Positions 8,579 through 16,750 of a DNA stretch of 64,000 bases are shown in pieces (the stretch's first letter is position 1; the number at the start of each line of letters is the position of its first letter). The position numbers were made by a program, and so were the translations under genes. Below the pieces are notes generated by a model. That model did not search any database, was not told where the DNA came from, and saw only the letters and a program-made list of their open reading frames with translations. Source of the stretch: Streptomyces sp. NA02950 (GTDB lineage Bacteria; Actinomycetota; Actinomycetes; Streptomycetales; Streptomycetaceae); assembly GCF_013364155.1 (NCBI RefSeq), contig NZ_CP054916.1:7780001-7844000 (forward strand), written 5' to 3'.

Positions 8579-9589
8579 ATGTCGCTGTCCGCGCGGATAG
8601 TCGATGTTGTCAGCTTTATGCCTGATCGAGTGGTCTCGAATGCCGAGCACTCGCACGGTGACGACGAATTGGCGGAGCACGCCTTTTTCCGGGGAGTCGC
8701 GGAGCGTCGCTTCGCCTCGCCGGAGTACTCGTCGGCGGATCTCGGGGTCCGTGCCGTACAGAAATTGCTCGACCGGACCGGAATGTCTGCGAGCGAGCTG
8801 GATCTCATCATCTACAGCTGCCAGTTCAATGACACGTTCTGGCCGGGTATCGGACCGGACGTCCAGGGCCGGGTCGGCGCGGACGGGGCGACGATCCTTC
8901 AGGTCGACACGAGCTGCTGTTCGTGGCTTTCCGGACTGCGTACGGCGCAGGCGTTCATCGAATCCGGGCAGCACCGGAACATCGTGGTGCTGACGGTGAC
9001 CAACTTCGTCTCACGGCTTCCCGAGTTCCAGCGCTCCACGCGCTCGCGGGTGCTCGGCGACGGAGCCACGGCGACCCTGCTGACGCCCGGAGACCCGTCC
9101 ATCCTCGCCGGGTTCGAGCGCTCGCACGGCGCGCACTACGGGCTGCTGCGCTTTGAACCCGACGTCGTGGACGGCGTGTTCAGGAACTACTGGGAGCGGG
9201 GCTGCGGTCCGATCACGGTCAATTTCACCCGTGAGCGGCTGGAGCTGCTGCGGGAGAACGCGCTGACGCTGGTGCCGGAGGCCGTGGCGCATGCGCTGAA
9301 ACAGGCCGGGGTGACGGCCGAGGACGTATCGCTGCTCATCACCCACCAGCCCAATGAGGAGTACATCGCGGAGTGGCGCCGGCGGTGCGGTATCGACAGA
9401 CCGCGCGCTCACGACACACTCGCCAAGTACGGCAATCTCTTTCACGGGTCGCTTCCGGTGACCCTCGCGGACGCCTTGGACCAGGGTCTTGTCCGGCAGG
9501 GCGATCTGCTCGCATTCGGCACGTTCTCCAACGGGGGCGACATGGTGAGTGCGATGACCGTGCGGTGGAACGGTAATCCGCAGACGTGA
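8579..9589 (+). CDS. KAS III-like (FabH-type) ketosynthase
   Basis: Thiolase-fold condensing enzyme of 336 residues. Catalytic residues are visible: Cys114 in VDTSCCSWLSGL, His256 in ITHQPNEEY and Asn286 in KYGNLFHGSLPVTL, the Cys-His-Asn set of FabH. The segments around them deviate from housekeeping FabH (CCSW rather than ACSG, GNLFHGS rather than GNTSSAS), so this is a secondary-metabolism starter or acyl-transfer enzyme. ATG 8579 is chosen because GGGGGAG is 4-10 nt upstream. It opens a same-strand run with an SRPBCC protein, a thiamine-diphosphate enzyme and an aminotransferase. It may condense or transfer an acyl group onto an amino-acid or keto-acid derived unit; the product is unknown. 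Confidence 0.85.
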   Translation: MSLSARIVDVVSFMPDRVVSNAEHSHGDDELAEHAFFRGVAERRFASPEYSSADLGVRAVQKLLDRTGMSASELDLIIYSCQFNDTFWPGIGPDVQGRVGADGATILQVDTSCCSWLSGLRTAQAFIESGQHRNIVVLTVTNFVSRLPEFQRSTRSRVLGDGATATLLTPGDPSILAGFERSHGAHYGLLRFEPDVVDGVFRNYWERGCGPITVNFTRERLELLRENALTLVPEAVAHALKQAGVTAEDVSLLITHQPNEEYIAEWRRRCGIDRPRAHDTLAKYGNLFHGSLPVTLADALDQGLVRQGDLLAFGTFSNGGDMVSAMTVRWNGNPQT

Positions 9590-9623
9590 ATGACGAATGA
9601 CGAATGACGAATGACGAATGACG
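9589..9623 (+). repeat. Five perfect tandem copies of AATGACG
   Basis: The heptamer AATGACG is repeated five times without interruption, starting at the last base of the ketosynthase stop codon. A GGGGGAG ribosome-binding site and the ATG of the next gene (9637) follow. Each unit contains an overlapping ATG and TGA (ATGA). A 7-nt unit is prone to slippage, and copy-number change would alter spacing and any stop/start coupling between the two genes. Confidence 0.95.
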
Positions 9624-9636
9624 GGGGAGCGACCTC

Positions 9637-10311
9637 ATGACAGCACCGTCCCACAACCGGCCACTGGACGGCGCGGACCTGCCCGCTCTGGATCTCGTGC
9701 GCTGTGAGAACACCAGCAGCGGCGACATCGAGAAACTGATGCGCGACATGACGAAGGAGACCTACTCCCACGAGGAGATATTCGGCCCGTACTGCTCGCT
9801 CGCCGAGTACATCGATGTGCCGTACGACGTGGTCTTCGAGTACTGCGCGAATGTGCACTCCCTCGAGGAGTGGACGTTCAGCATCCGGGATCTGTCGTAT
9901 GTCGGCGGCGGTCTGTACCGCGGTCGGGAGGCGATCCAGCCGAACACCGAGATCTTCGTCCGCGCGGACCCGCTCAAGGGCCCGGAGCACGGTCTCATCA
10001 ATTACCCGTGTGCCTGGGACCAGGGCCACGAACTGTGGATGCGCTACTACTTCACCGTCATCGACGCCACGCGGACGCTCAACCGGCCCGGCACGGTGGT
10101 CCTGTGGACCAACTGCAAGCATCCGTACTACGACCGCGCGGTCACCGACGTTCCCGAGTACATCCGCGCGGGCCGGGCCAGGACCGACCGCTACTGGGTC
10201 GGCGACATCTGGCCGCAATTCGATGCGATCCACAAGATCGAGACCCGGAACCTCAAGACCATTCTCGAGACCCGCTTCGGCGCCGGGACACAGATCACGC
10301 CCGCGGACTGA
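9637..10311 (+). CDS. SRPBCC-superfamily protein (cyclase/START-like)
   Basis: Soluble protein of 224 residues. The sequence EYIDVPYDVVFEYCANVHSL, then WTFSIRDL, and the closing amphipathic helix (DAIHKIETRNLKTILETRF) resemble the helix-grip fold of SRPBCC proteins, which bind hydrophobic ligands and include polyketide cyclases. It is rich in Tyr and Trp (for example HELWMRYYF, YWVGDIWPQF). GGGGGAG precedes ATG 9637. It sits between the KAS III-like and thiamine-diphosphate enzymes, so it probably binds, cyclises or rearranges their product. No catalytic residue can be named; an acyl-chain binding or aromatase role is a guess. Confidence 0.65.
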   Translation: MTAPSHNRPLDGADLPALDLVRCENTSSGDIEKLMRDMTKETYSHEEIFGPYCSLAEYIDVPYDVVFEYCANVHSLEEWTFSIRDLSYVGGGLYRGREAIQPNTEIFVRADPLKGPEHGLINYPCAWDQGHELWMRYYFTVIDATRTLNRPGTVVLWTNCKHPYYDRAVTDVPEYIRAGRARTDRYWVGDIWPQFDAIHKIETRNLKTILETRFGAGTQITPAD

Positions 10312-10344
10312 GCGGGCGGCAAGCACACGCGGGGGATCAGAGAA

Positions 10345-12123
10345 ATGCGCGTTTCCGATGCGCTCGTCATGCTCCTGCGCGACTGGGACACGAAGTATGT
10401 GTTCGGGGTCAGCGGAGCGAACATCGAACACCTTCATGATGCGATCCACCGGCTCGGGAAAGGGGAACTCCGGTCGGTGATGGCCCGCCGGGAGGACGGT
10501 GCGGCGTTCATGGCCGATGCCCGGGCGAGGGTGCACCGCACCCTGGGGGTCTGCTGTGCGACGTCGGGCGGGGCGATGATGAACCTCGGCGTAGGGCTCG
10601 CCGAGTCGTATGCCGAGTCCGTTCCCGTGCTGGCCCTGATCGGCCAGCCGCCCACCGCCCTGGAGGGCCGGGGCGCGTTCCAGGACTCGTCGGGCATCGG
10701 CCGTACGGTCGATGCGGAGGCGATGCTGGGCGCGATCACCAAGAAGGTCGTCAAGCTGGGCCCGCCGGAGACCTTCTGGCGTGATGTGCTCGACGCCGTA
10801 CGGACCGCGCTCAGCGGGCGGCCCGGGCCGGTGGCGGTCCTGGTACCGCGTGACGTGTTCGAGGCCGAGGTCGGGGACCGTCCCGACGGCTTCCCCGCGA
10901 CGCTCGCGGAGGTGGCGGAGCGCCCGACGTTCGATCGCGAGGCGGCGCGCACGCTCTTCGACGAGATACGCCGGGCGAAGCGGCCGGTCCTCGTGCTGGG
11001 GCACGGAGTGCGCAGGAGCGGCAACCCGTCGGCCGTGGTGCGGTTCGCCCGGCGTGCGGGGCTTCGCGTGGCGACCACGATGTCCGCGCGGGCGGAGTTT
11101 CCCAATGACGATCCGCGCTACCTCGGTGTGCTCGGTGTGGCCGGCCACAGCTCCGTGGCGGACACCGTGCTCGACGCCGACCTCGTGGTCGCCGTAGGCA
11201 CCGGGCTGAACACGATGACCCGCGGCCCGGTGCCGGAGCTGAACGGCGCGGCGGTGGCCGTGGTCAACCCCGACCCCGGTGAGGCCGTCCGGGCCGTCGC
11301 CCCGCGGATCGTCGTACGGGGTGATGCAGGCGTCACCTTCGAGCATCTGCTGCGGCTGTGGGACGCCGAGCCCTTCGAGGCGCCGGAGCCGGGCGCGTAC
11401 GAGCTTCGCCGGTTCCGGCCCCGGCTTGCGCCCCCGGTGCCGTCCCGGCCGCCCGGGAACGGTGCCGACGGCGACGATCTGCTCCAGAGCGAGGCGATCT
11501 CGCTGCTGACGGCGTACCTCCCCCGTGACGGTCATGTGGTGCTCGACGCCGGGAACTGCGCGTCGGCGGCCATCCACCTCTCCCATGTGCCGGCCGGCAG
11601 CACCTCGACGATCGCGCTCGGCATGGGCGGGATGGGCTACAGCCTGGCCGCCGCGGTCGGCGCGCAGCTGGGCTCGCCGTCCGGCACCCGCACCACCGTG
11701 CTGTGCGGTGACGGCGCCTTCCTGATGAACGGGCTCGAACTGCACACGGCCGTCGATCTGCGGCTCCCGGTGCTCTACGTCATCTTCAACAACAACATGC
11801 ACGGCATGTGCGCCACCCGCCAGCAGACGTTCTTCGAGTCGCGGATCGAGTGCGTCCAGTACGCACCGGTGGACATCGCCCAGGTGGCCCGCGGTCTGGG
11901 CCCGCCCGGCCGGCTGTGGGTCGGCAGCGCGGGCACGGCCGCGGAGCTGCGCGCCCGCCTCGCCGACTACCACGAGCGGCACCCGGACCGTCCCGGCGTC
12001 CTCGAACTCCGCATCCCCGCCGAGGAGATGCCACCGTTCACCGCGCTCCTGCCGTCGGACGAGCCGACCGTGCCGGTGCCGCGCGCGGCCGACGCGCCGG
12101 TCTGCGCGGCCGTCTCGTCGTAG
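10345..12123 (+). CDS. Thiamine-diphosphate enzyme (acetolactate synthase/decarboxylase-like)
   Basis: Three-domain ThDP enzyme of 592 residues. The N-terminal Pyr domain has the cofactor-activating Glu50 in MARREDGAAFMADARAR. A central domain follows (residues about 190-340), and the C-terminal PP domain holds the Mg-ThDP motif GDGAFLMNGLEL through FNNNMHG. Length matches acetolactate synthase, benzoylformate decarboxylase and phosphonopyruvate decarboxylase relatives; the exact reaction (decarboxylation or acyloin-type ligation of a 2-keto acid) cannot be read. No small regulatory subunit follows, which argues against a housekeeping acetolactate synthase. It is 33 nt after the SRPBCC gene, probably in one operon with the ketosynthase. 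Confidence 0.83.
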   Translation: MRVSDALVMLLRDWDTKYVFGVSGANIEHLHDAIHRLGKGELRSVMARREDGAAFMADARARVHRTLGVCCATSGGAMMNLGVGLAESYAESVPVLALIGQPPTALEGRGAFQDSSGIGRTVDAEAMLGAITKKVVKLGPPETFWRDVLDAVRTALSGRPGPVAVLVPRDVFEAEVGDRPDGFPATLAEVAERPTFDREAARTLFDEIRRAKRPVLVLGHGVRRSGNPSAVVRFARRAGLRVATTMSARAEFPNDDPRYLGVLGVAGHSSVADTVLDADLVVAVGTGLNTMTRGPVPELNGAAVAVVNPDPGEAVRAVAPRIVVRGDAGVTFEHLLRLWDAEPFEAPEPGAYELRRFRPRLAPPVPSRPPGNGADGDDLLQSEAISLLTAYLPRDGHVVLDAGNCASAAIHLSHVPAGSTSTIALGMGGMGYSLAAAVGAQLGSPSGTRTTVLCGDGAFLMNGLELHTAVDLRLPVLYVIFNNNMHGMCATRQQTFFESRIECVQYAPVDIAQVARGLGPPGRLWVGSAGTAAELRARLADYHERHPDRPGVLELRIPAEEMPPFTALLPSDEPTVPVPRAADAPVCAAVSS

Positions 12124-12141
12124 ACACGCCGACCCACCGAC

Positions 12142-12165
12142 CGCACCCACCCCGGTGCGGGTGCG
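12142..12165 (+). terminator. Hairpin after the thiamine-diphosphate gene
   Basis: CGCACCC (12142-12148) pairs with GGGTGCG (12159-12165) around a 10-nt loop, 19 nt after the stop. It could terminate or attenuate the upstream operon before the decayed oxidase and the aminotransferase gene. Confidence 0.4.
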
Positions 12166-12192
12166 CTCGCCCGCCCAAGGAGGGACGTTCCC

Positions 12193-12443
12193 ATGCGACA
12201 AATCTCCGGCGGCCACGGCGGCCCGATCACCATCGACCCCAAGGATCCCCGGGCGTTCGTCGCGGAGGCCGGCGCCGTGCTCAACGACCTCCACACCACC
12301 CTCTGCAAAGGGCGGGGTGTGCCCCTGCCCGAGGGGCCGTGCCCGAGCGTCGGCCTCGGCGGGCATGCGCCGGCGGCGGGTACACCGTCACCCGCCCGGG
12401 GGGCGTCTTCGGCCACGAGCCGTCGATCGCCCCGCCCGACTGA
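12193..12443 (+). pseudogene. Remnant of a FAD-linked oxidase (berberine-bridge/PCMH type)
   Basis: The frame from ATG 12193 (AAGGAGGGA just upstream) reads FVAEAGAVLNDLHTTL then VPLPEGPCPSVGLGGH, the FAD-binding PCMH segment usually seen as EAGATLxxLYxxL, PGGTCPTVGVGGH. After this the frame shifts, and AGGGYTVTRPGGVFGHEPS in another frame matches the following GGGYG-type segment before a stop at 12443. Only about 80 residues of a roughly 450-residue enzyme remain. A flavin oxidase step was probably once part of this cluster and has been lost. Confidence 0.65.
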
Positions 12444-12502
12444 CGGGCACGCCCGACGCGCCCAACGCCCTGCCACACGTCATCATCCACGGGGGACCAC
12501 CT

Positions 12503-13630
12503 ATGGCCACGACATTCCAGCTCAAGCCGGCGCTCGCGCAGCTGGCGCGGTACCGCGCCGGAGGCGTGGCGGTGCTGCGCCGCAGCCCGGAGCGCGGTAC
12601 GGGCCCGCTCGTCCAACTCGCCCAGAACGAGGGCAGCTACGGCCCGCTCCCCGCGGCCCAGGAGGCCATCCGGTTGGCACTCGCAGCCGGAAACCGCTAC
12701 CCCGAGGGCGACTACTCCGCCCTCCGCCGGGCCATCGCCGCCCACCACGACGTCCCCGAGGAGCGCGTCTTCGTCGCCGGCGGCACCACCGCGATCATGC
12801 ATTACCTCTCCCTCTGCCTCCTGGAGCCGGGGGACGAGGCGGTGTTCGGCCGCCCGAGCTTTCTCGCCTACCACCTGGAGACGCTCAAGATGGGGGCCAC
12901 TGCGGTCGGGGTCCCTCTCACCTCCGGCGGCTCCTTCGACACCGAGGCCATCCTCCGCGCCATCACCCCGCGCACGAAGATCGCCTACCTGGCCAACCCC
13001 AACAACCCGTCAGGGGGCCTGCTCACCCGCGCCGAGGTCGCCACCTTCCTCAACCGTCTTCCCGCCCATGTCGTCCCGGTCCTGGACGAGGCGTACTTCG
13101 AGTACGTCGACGGCCCGGACCACCCCGACGGCATCCGTGAATTCGCCGCCCCGGCCACCGGGGCGCACGCCCACCGCCTGGTGGTCCTGCGCACGTTCTC
13201 CAAGATCTACGGTCTCGCCGGCCTCCGCGTCGGCTACGCCGTCATGCCGCCCGAGCTCGTCCAGGCGGCCATGTCGGCCCAGGTCCCCTTCGAGGTCAAC
13301 ACCCTCGGCCTGGCCGCGGCCGAGGCATCCCTCACCCAGGACATCACGCACCGCCGGCAGGAGACGATCGCCCACCGCGAACTCCTCGCCGACGCCCTCA
13401 CCGGCCTCGGAATCCGCCATCTGCCCTCGGCCGGCAACTTCCTCCAGGCCCGCGTCGGCAACGCCGACACCGTCGCCGCCGAACTGGAACGCCACGGAAT
13501 CCTCGTACGCTCCCTCACCACCTGGGGCGCGCCCGACAGCGTACGCATCACGATCGGCACCCGCGCCGAACTCGATCACCTCATCGCGGCCCTGCCACGC
13601 ACGTCCTTCACCCGGCACCGACGGGGCTGA
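12503..13630 (+). CDS. HisC-like PLP aminotransferase
   Basis: Fold-type I aminotransferase of 375 residues, resembling histidinol-phosphate aminotransferase. Features are NRYPEGDYSALRRAIA, PNNPSGGLLTR, the Asp of VLDEAYFEYVDG that contacts the pyridine nitrogen, and Lys234 in RTFSKIYGLAGLRVGY, which forms the Schiff base with PLP. GGGGGA lies 8 nt before ATG 12503. The frame is open upstream but that part matches nothing. No other histidine biosynthesis gene is near, so it probably aminates a keto intermediate made by the adjacent ketosynthase/ThDP set, or makes the keto acid from an aromatic amino acid. Confidence 0.85.
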   Translation: MATTFQLKPALAQLARYRAGGVAVLRRSPERGTGPLVQLAQNEGSYGPLPAAQEAIRLALAAGNRYPEGDYSALRRAIAAHHDVPEERVFVAGGTTAIMHYLSLCLLEPGDEAVFGRPSFLAYHLETLKMGATAVGVPLTSGGSFDTEAILRAITPRTKIAYLANPNNPSGGLLTRAEVATFLNRLPAHVVPVLDEAYFEYVDGPDHPDGIREFAAPATGAHAHRLVVLRTFSKIYGLAGLRVGYAVMPPELVQAAMSAQVPFEVNTLGLAAAEASLTQDITHRRQETIAHRELLADALTGLGIRHLPSAGNFLQARVGNADTVAAELERHGILVRSLTTWGAPDSVRITIGTRAELDHLIAALPRTSFTRHRRG

Positions 13631-13788
13631 CCTCGAACTGGGGCGGATGCCGTGTCCGGCATGGTCACCCAGGTGCGTCCGCCACGGTCAGACGAGATGA
13701 ACGCGTGCTGCCGGGCCTTGCCGCTGTGCGATCCGGCCCGCGATCTGGGCGAACCGCGACCGCATCGTCACCCGGGAGACGCCCCCGC

Positions 13789-14143
13789 ATGACTACGCCA
13801 CCACCGCCACCTGAGGCGGAGCGGACTGATGGGTCACCCGTCCGGATCGGCGCTCTCGTTCCGCTGACTCGGCCTGGCTGGATCGAGGCGGGCCGCCACG
13901 TGCTCGCTGGACTGGAGCCGGCCGCTCGCGATGTCAATGACGCCGGCGGTATCGGCGGAAGACCACTCGAGCGCCCTCCTTCGTCGCCTTCGAGGGTTAC
14001 GACACGGTCGCCGTCCTCGCCGATGTGCTGCGTTCTCCCGCACGCCGGGCATCAGCGTCTGGCAATGGGCTCGGACGCCGATCCAAGTCGTTGGTCGAGA
14101 TCCGGCGGAACCCGATCGCTTGCGGATCCTGCACGCCGGCTGA
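13789..14143 (+). pseudogene. Decayed ABC-transporter substrate-binding protein (Leu/Ile/Val-type)
   Basis: From ATG 13789 the frame reads VRIGALVPLTRPGWIEAGRH and NDAGGIGGRPLE, the N-terminus of peripl_BP_6 amino-acid-binding proteins. It then jumps directly to SFVAFEGYDTVAVLADVLRS, normally near the C-terminus, and after a frame change to RTPGISVWQWA and a C-terminal DPAEPDRLRILHAG ending at TGA 14143. About two thirds of the gene (the central ligand-binding part) is missing, and there are at least two frame breaks. It is a clear internal-deletion pseudogene. The 158 nt between 13631 and 13788 hold nothing recognised. Confidence 0.7.
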
Positions 14144-14241
14144 GAGACCCTCGTCCTGGATACCGGCTTCCCTCTGCGGGGAGGCGGGTGTGCGAGCACG
14201 GGCGAGCCCAGCGCAGCGGTTTGCCGCGACCGCATTGTTGG

Positions 14242-14620
14242 TTAGGGTGGCGAGGAGAGGCTGATTCCGATGGCCTTGGCCAGGGTGGTGGACAAGCTGG
14301 CGAGTTCGGGGCCGCGCAGGCCGATGGCTCCCGCGCGGGCCAAGTCAGACACGACGGGGGGCTCGTTGGGCGACGGTGTGCGATGGGTCGTGCACGCGCT
14401 CATCGGCCCGGGTGGTGGTGGCCGCGACGATGCCGTTTCCGACCTGCCCGCGGGAGCCGAGGTACTGACGGGCATGGGCCGTGGCGCGCCCGGACTCACG
14501 GTCACCGGAGTCGTCCGTAAACAACGTCCAGCCGTCGTGGGGAGCGGTCGTCGGCGCGGGCATCAGCAGGTCGATCCGCCGGTCGGTGACCGACTCGTGG
14601 TCCCACGGGGACTGGGCCAT
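14242..14620 (-). pseudogene. Remnant of an IS701-type DDE transposase
   Basis: Minus-strand translation from 14620 gives SPWDHESVTDRRIDLL, WTLFTDDSGDRESGR, ARQYLGSRGQVGNGIVAATT and RADERVHDP. In IS701-family transposases this region reads IDDSGDRKDGTxTAHVxRQYLGxxGKxDNGIVxVTT, so the catalytic DDSGD core is recognisable. A stop follows at 14345; a second frame (down to 14242) may hold the C-terminal tail. N-terminal and middle parts are missing, so it is inactive. Confidence 0.65.
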
Positions 14621-14691
14621 GAGGTCAAGCTCCGGAACGCCATCTACCGGTCACGGCACAGCACCGTACGTCGACCGGACGCGGTGGGCGG

Positions 14692-15381
14692 GTGACCGGC
14701 CGGTCGGAGCAGCCCGCGGTGCTGCCCCCACCGCTGCGTGTGTGGCTCGGGCCGATCGCGGCCCTCGCCGCGCTGGTGGTCGTCGTGCTCGGAGTCGTGT
14801 ATGCCGACCACAGCCGGCCCGGCAGTGTGGACAGATGGATCGTCCAGCCGACGGCGGACAGTGTGCGGCCGCCGTGCCGGAACGTCGCTCTGACCATCGA
14901 CTTCTTGGGGGAGCCCGCCGGAGCGGCGGTGTTGGTCGTGGCCGCCGTGGCAGGCTGCCTGCTGCTTCGGCGTCCTCGCGCGGCGGTGTTCGTCGTTGCC
15001 GGGACGGGCATCTCCGTGGTGACGGCGACGCTGCTCAAGTCCTTGGTGGGACGCACTATCCACGGCGCCGACAACCTGTCCTATCCGAGCGGGCACACCG
15101 CCTTCGCCACCGCGCTCGCCCTCGCGACGGCGCTGCTCGCGACCGGCCGGCTCCGCCTCGGCGGGACGGCCGCCACATCACTCGTGCTCGCCGCGGCGTT
15201 GGTGGCCGGCGCCGCGATGGGATGGGCGCAGGTTGCCCTGGGCGCGCACTACCCGACCGACGTCCTCGGCGGCTGGTGCACCGCGCTGGCCCTGGTCCCG
15301 GCGTCCGCGTGGCTGGTCGACAGCACGGCCGACCGGCTGGTCGATCGGATGGCCGACGCCGGTCGGCAGGAGCGTCGCTGA
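14692..15381 (+). CDS. PAP2-family membrane phosphatase
   Basis: Integral-membrane phosphatase of 229 residues, probably acting on a lipid or undecaprenyl pyrophosphate. The three PAP2 catalytic blocks are visible: KSLVGRTIHG (variant of KxxxxxxRP), YPSGHTAFATA (PSGH) and ALGAHYPTDVLGGW (SRxxxxxHxxxD-like, with the Ser-Arg not conserved). Five to six hydrophobic segments alternate with these. Start is GTG at 14692. It ends 7 nt before the convergent end of the polysaccharide operon, so a role in recycling the lipid carrier for that polysaccharide is possible but not shown. Confidence 0.83.
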   Translation: MTGRSEQPAVLPPPLRVWLGPIAALAALVVVVLGVVYADHSRPGSVDRWIVQPTADSVRPPCRNVALTIDFLGEPAGAAVLVVAAVAGCLLLRRPRAAVFVVAGTGISVVTATLLKSLVGRTIHGADNLSYPSGHTAFATALALATALLATGRLRLGGTAATSLVLAAALVAGAAMGWAQVALGAHYPTDVLGGWCTALALVPASAWLVDSTADRLVDRMADAGRQERR

Positions 15382-15388
15382 CGTCACG

Positions 15389-16750
15389 TCACACCAAGCG
15401 GCGGAATACGGGCTTCACCGGCCGTCCGGCCAGCCAGGGGGTGGGGTCAGCGTCGTCAAGTGCCTTCCGGTACACCGCACATGCCTGGGCCACCACCTCG
15501 ACGGTGCGGTCGATGTCGGCGTCGGTGAGGGCGCTGCTCACCACGAACGACGGGGCCAGCACCCCGCCCGCGAGGAGCCTGCGCAGGAACAGGGTGCGGT
15601 ACCGCTGCGACGGCCGGCGGTTCTCGTCGAGGGTGGCGAAGACCAGGTTGCTGGCCCGGCCCCGGACGACGATGTGGTGGCCGACGCCCATGCCGGCCGC
15701 GGCGTCGCGGACACCGGCGGCCAACCGCTCGCCGAGGGCGTGCAGCCGCGCGGTGACGCCCTCTTCGACATAGGTGGTCTGCACGGCCATCGCGGCTGCC
15801 AGGGAATGTGTTTCCGCACCGTGCGTGGTGGACAGCAGGAACACCCGGTCGCCGGAGTGACGCAACCCGCCCCGCTCCATCAGTTCGCGGCGCCCGGCCA
15901 GCGCGGAGACGGCGAACCCGTTGCCCAGCGCCTTGCCGAACGTGGAGAGGTCGGGGACGACGCCGTACAGACCCTGGGCGCCTGCCTCGGACCAGCGGAA
16001 GCCGGTGATCATCTCATCGAAGATCAGTACGCAGCCGTGCCGGTCGGCCAGCTCGCGCAGACCGGCGAGGTACCCGGGCGCCGGCTCGGTGTGGGTGGCG
16101 GGTTCGAGGATCAGGCAGGCGACCTCGTCCTGGTACCGGGTGAGCAGCTCCTCCGTGGCGGCCAGGTCCCCGTAAGGGAACGCCACCGTGAGCTCGTTGG
16201 TCACCGCCGGAACACCGGCGGACATCGGTGTGGTGCCGATGAACCAGTCGTCGACGGAGAAGAACGGATGGTCGGCGCAGATGGCCACCCTCGGACGCCC
16301 GGTGGCGGCGCGGGCGAGGCGCACCGCGGCGGTGGTGGCGTCGGAGCCGTTCTTCGCGAACTTCACCATCTCCGCGGTCGGCACCGTGGCCAGGAAGCGT
16401 TCCGCGGCTTCGACCTCCACGATGGACGGCCGGACGAAGTTGCTGCCGCGGTCGAGTTCCCGCCGCACCGCCTCGATCACCCGTGGGTGGGCGTGGCCGA
16501 GGCTGACCGACCGCAGTCCGGACCCGTACTCGATGTAGCGGTTGCCGTCGATGTCCCACACGTGGGCACCGCGGCCGTGGCTGATGACCGGGGCCAGGTT
16601 CTCGGGGTACTGGTCGTCGCCCTTGGCGTAGGTGTGCGCGCCCCCGGGGATCAGGGCGTGCAGTCGCTCGTTCGCCGCCCGTGACCGGGGCAGGAGGAAC
16701 TCCTCGGTCCCTTCGGTGTGTTCGGTGTCCACCCCGACCTCACTTCTCAC
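15389..16750 (-). CDS. Class III aminotransferase (glutamate-1-semialdehyde aminomutase-like)
   Basis: PLP enzyme of 453 residues. It shows HVWDIDGNRYIEYGSGLR, the NGSDATTAAVRLARAATGR segment that binds the cofactor phosphate, IFDEMITGFRW (Asp-Glu near the PLP nitrogen) and Lys273 in LSTFGKALGNGFAVSAL. It resembles GSA aminomutase but lies far from haem genes, as the last gene of the polysaccharide operon. Such homologues in sugar clusters aminate keto-sugars or related side chains. Its start overlaps the end of the RmlC-like gene by 11 nt. The substrate is inferred to be a keto-sugar or a small acid that decorates the polymer. Confidence 0.84.
   Translation of the reverse strand: MRSEVGVDTEHTEGTEEFLLPRSRAANERLHALIPGGAHTYAKGDDQYPENLAPVISHGRGAHVWDIDGNRYIEYGSGLRSVSLGHAHPRVIEAVRRELDRGSNFVRPSIVEVEAAERFLATVPTAEMVKFAKNGSDATTAAVRLARAATGRPRVAICADHPFFSVDDWFIGTTPMSAGVPAVTNELTVAFPYGDLAATEELLTRYQDEVACLILEPATHTEPAPGYLAGLRELADRHGCVLIFDEMITGFRWSEAGAQGLYGVVPDLSTFGKALGNGFAVSALAGRRELMERGGLRHSGDRVFLLSTTHGAETHSLAAAMAVQTTYVEEGVTARLHALGERLAAGVRDAAAGMGVGHHIVVRGRASNLVFATLDENRRPSQRYRTLFLRRLLAGGVLAPSFVVSSALTDADIDRTVEVVAQACAVYRKALDDADPTPWLAGRPVKPVFRRLV

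Noticed and set aside
10345..12123. Housekeeping acetolactate synthase (ilvB)
   Set aside because: No ilvN or ilvC neighbour and the gene lies inside a biosynthetic set; a specialised ThDP enzyme fits better.
9442..12366. 974-codon open frame on the minus strand
   Set aside because: It lies opposite the SRPBCC and thiamine-diphosphate genes, is Arg/Gly/His-rich and has no motif; it is an antisense shadow of high-GC codon bias.
15389..16750. Haem biosynthesis glutamate-1-semialdehyde aminomutase (hemL)
   Set aside because: Sequence resembles it, but the gene is the last in a sugar operon and no other haem gene is present; a sugar-pathway aminotransferase is more likely.
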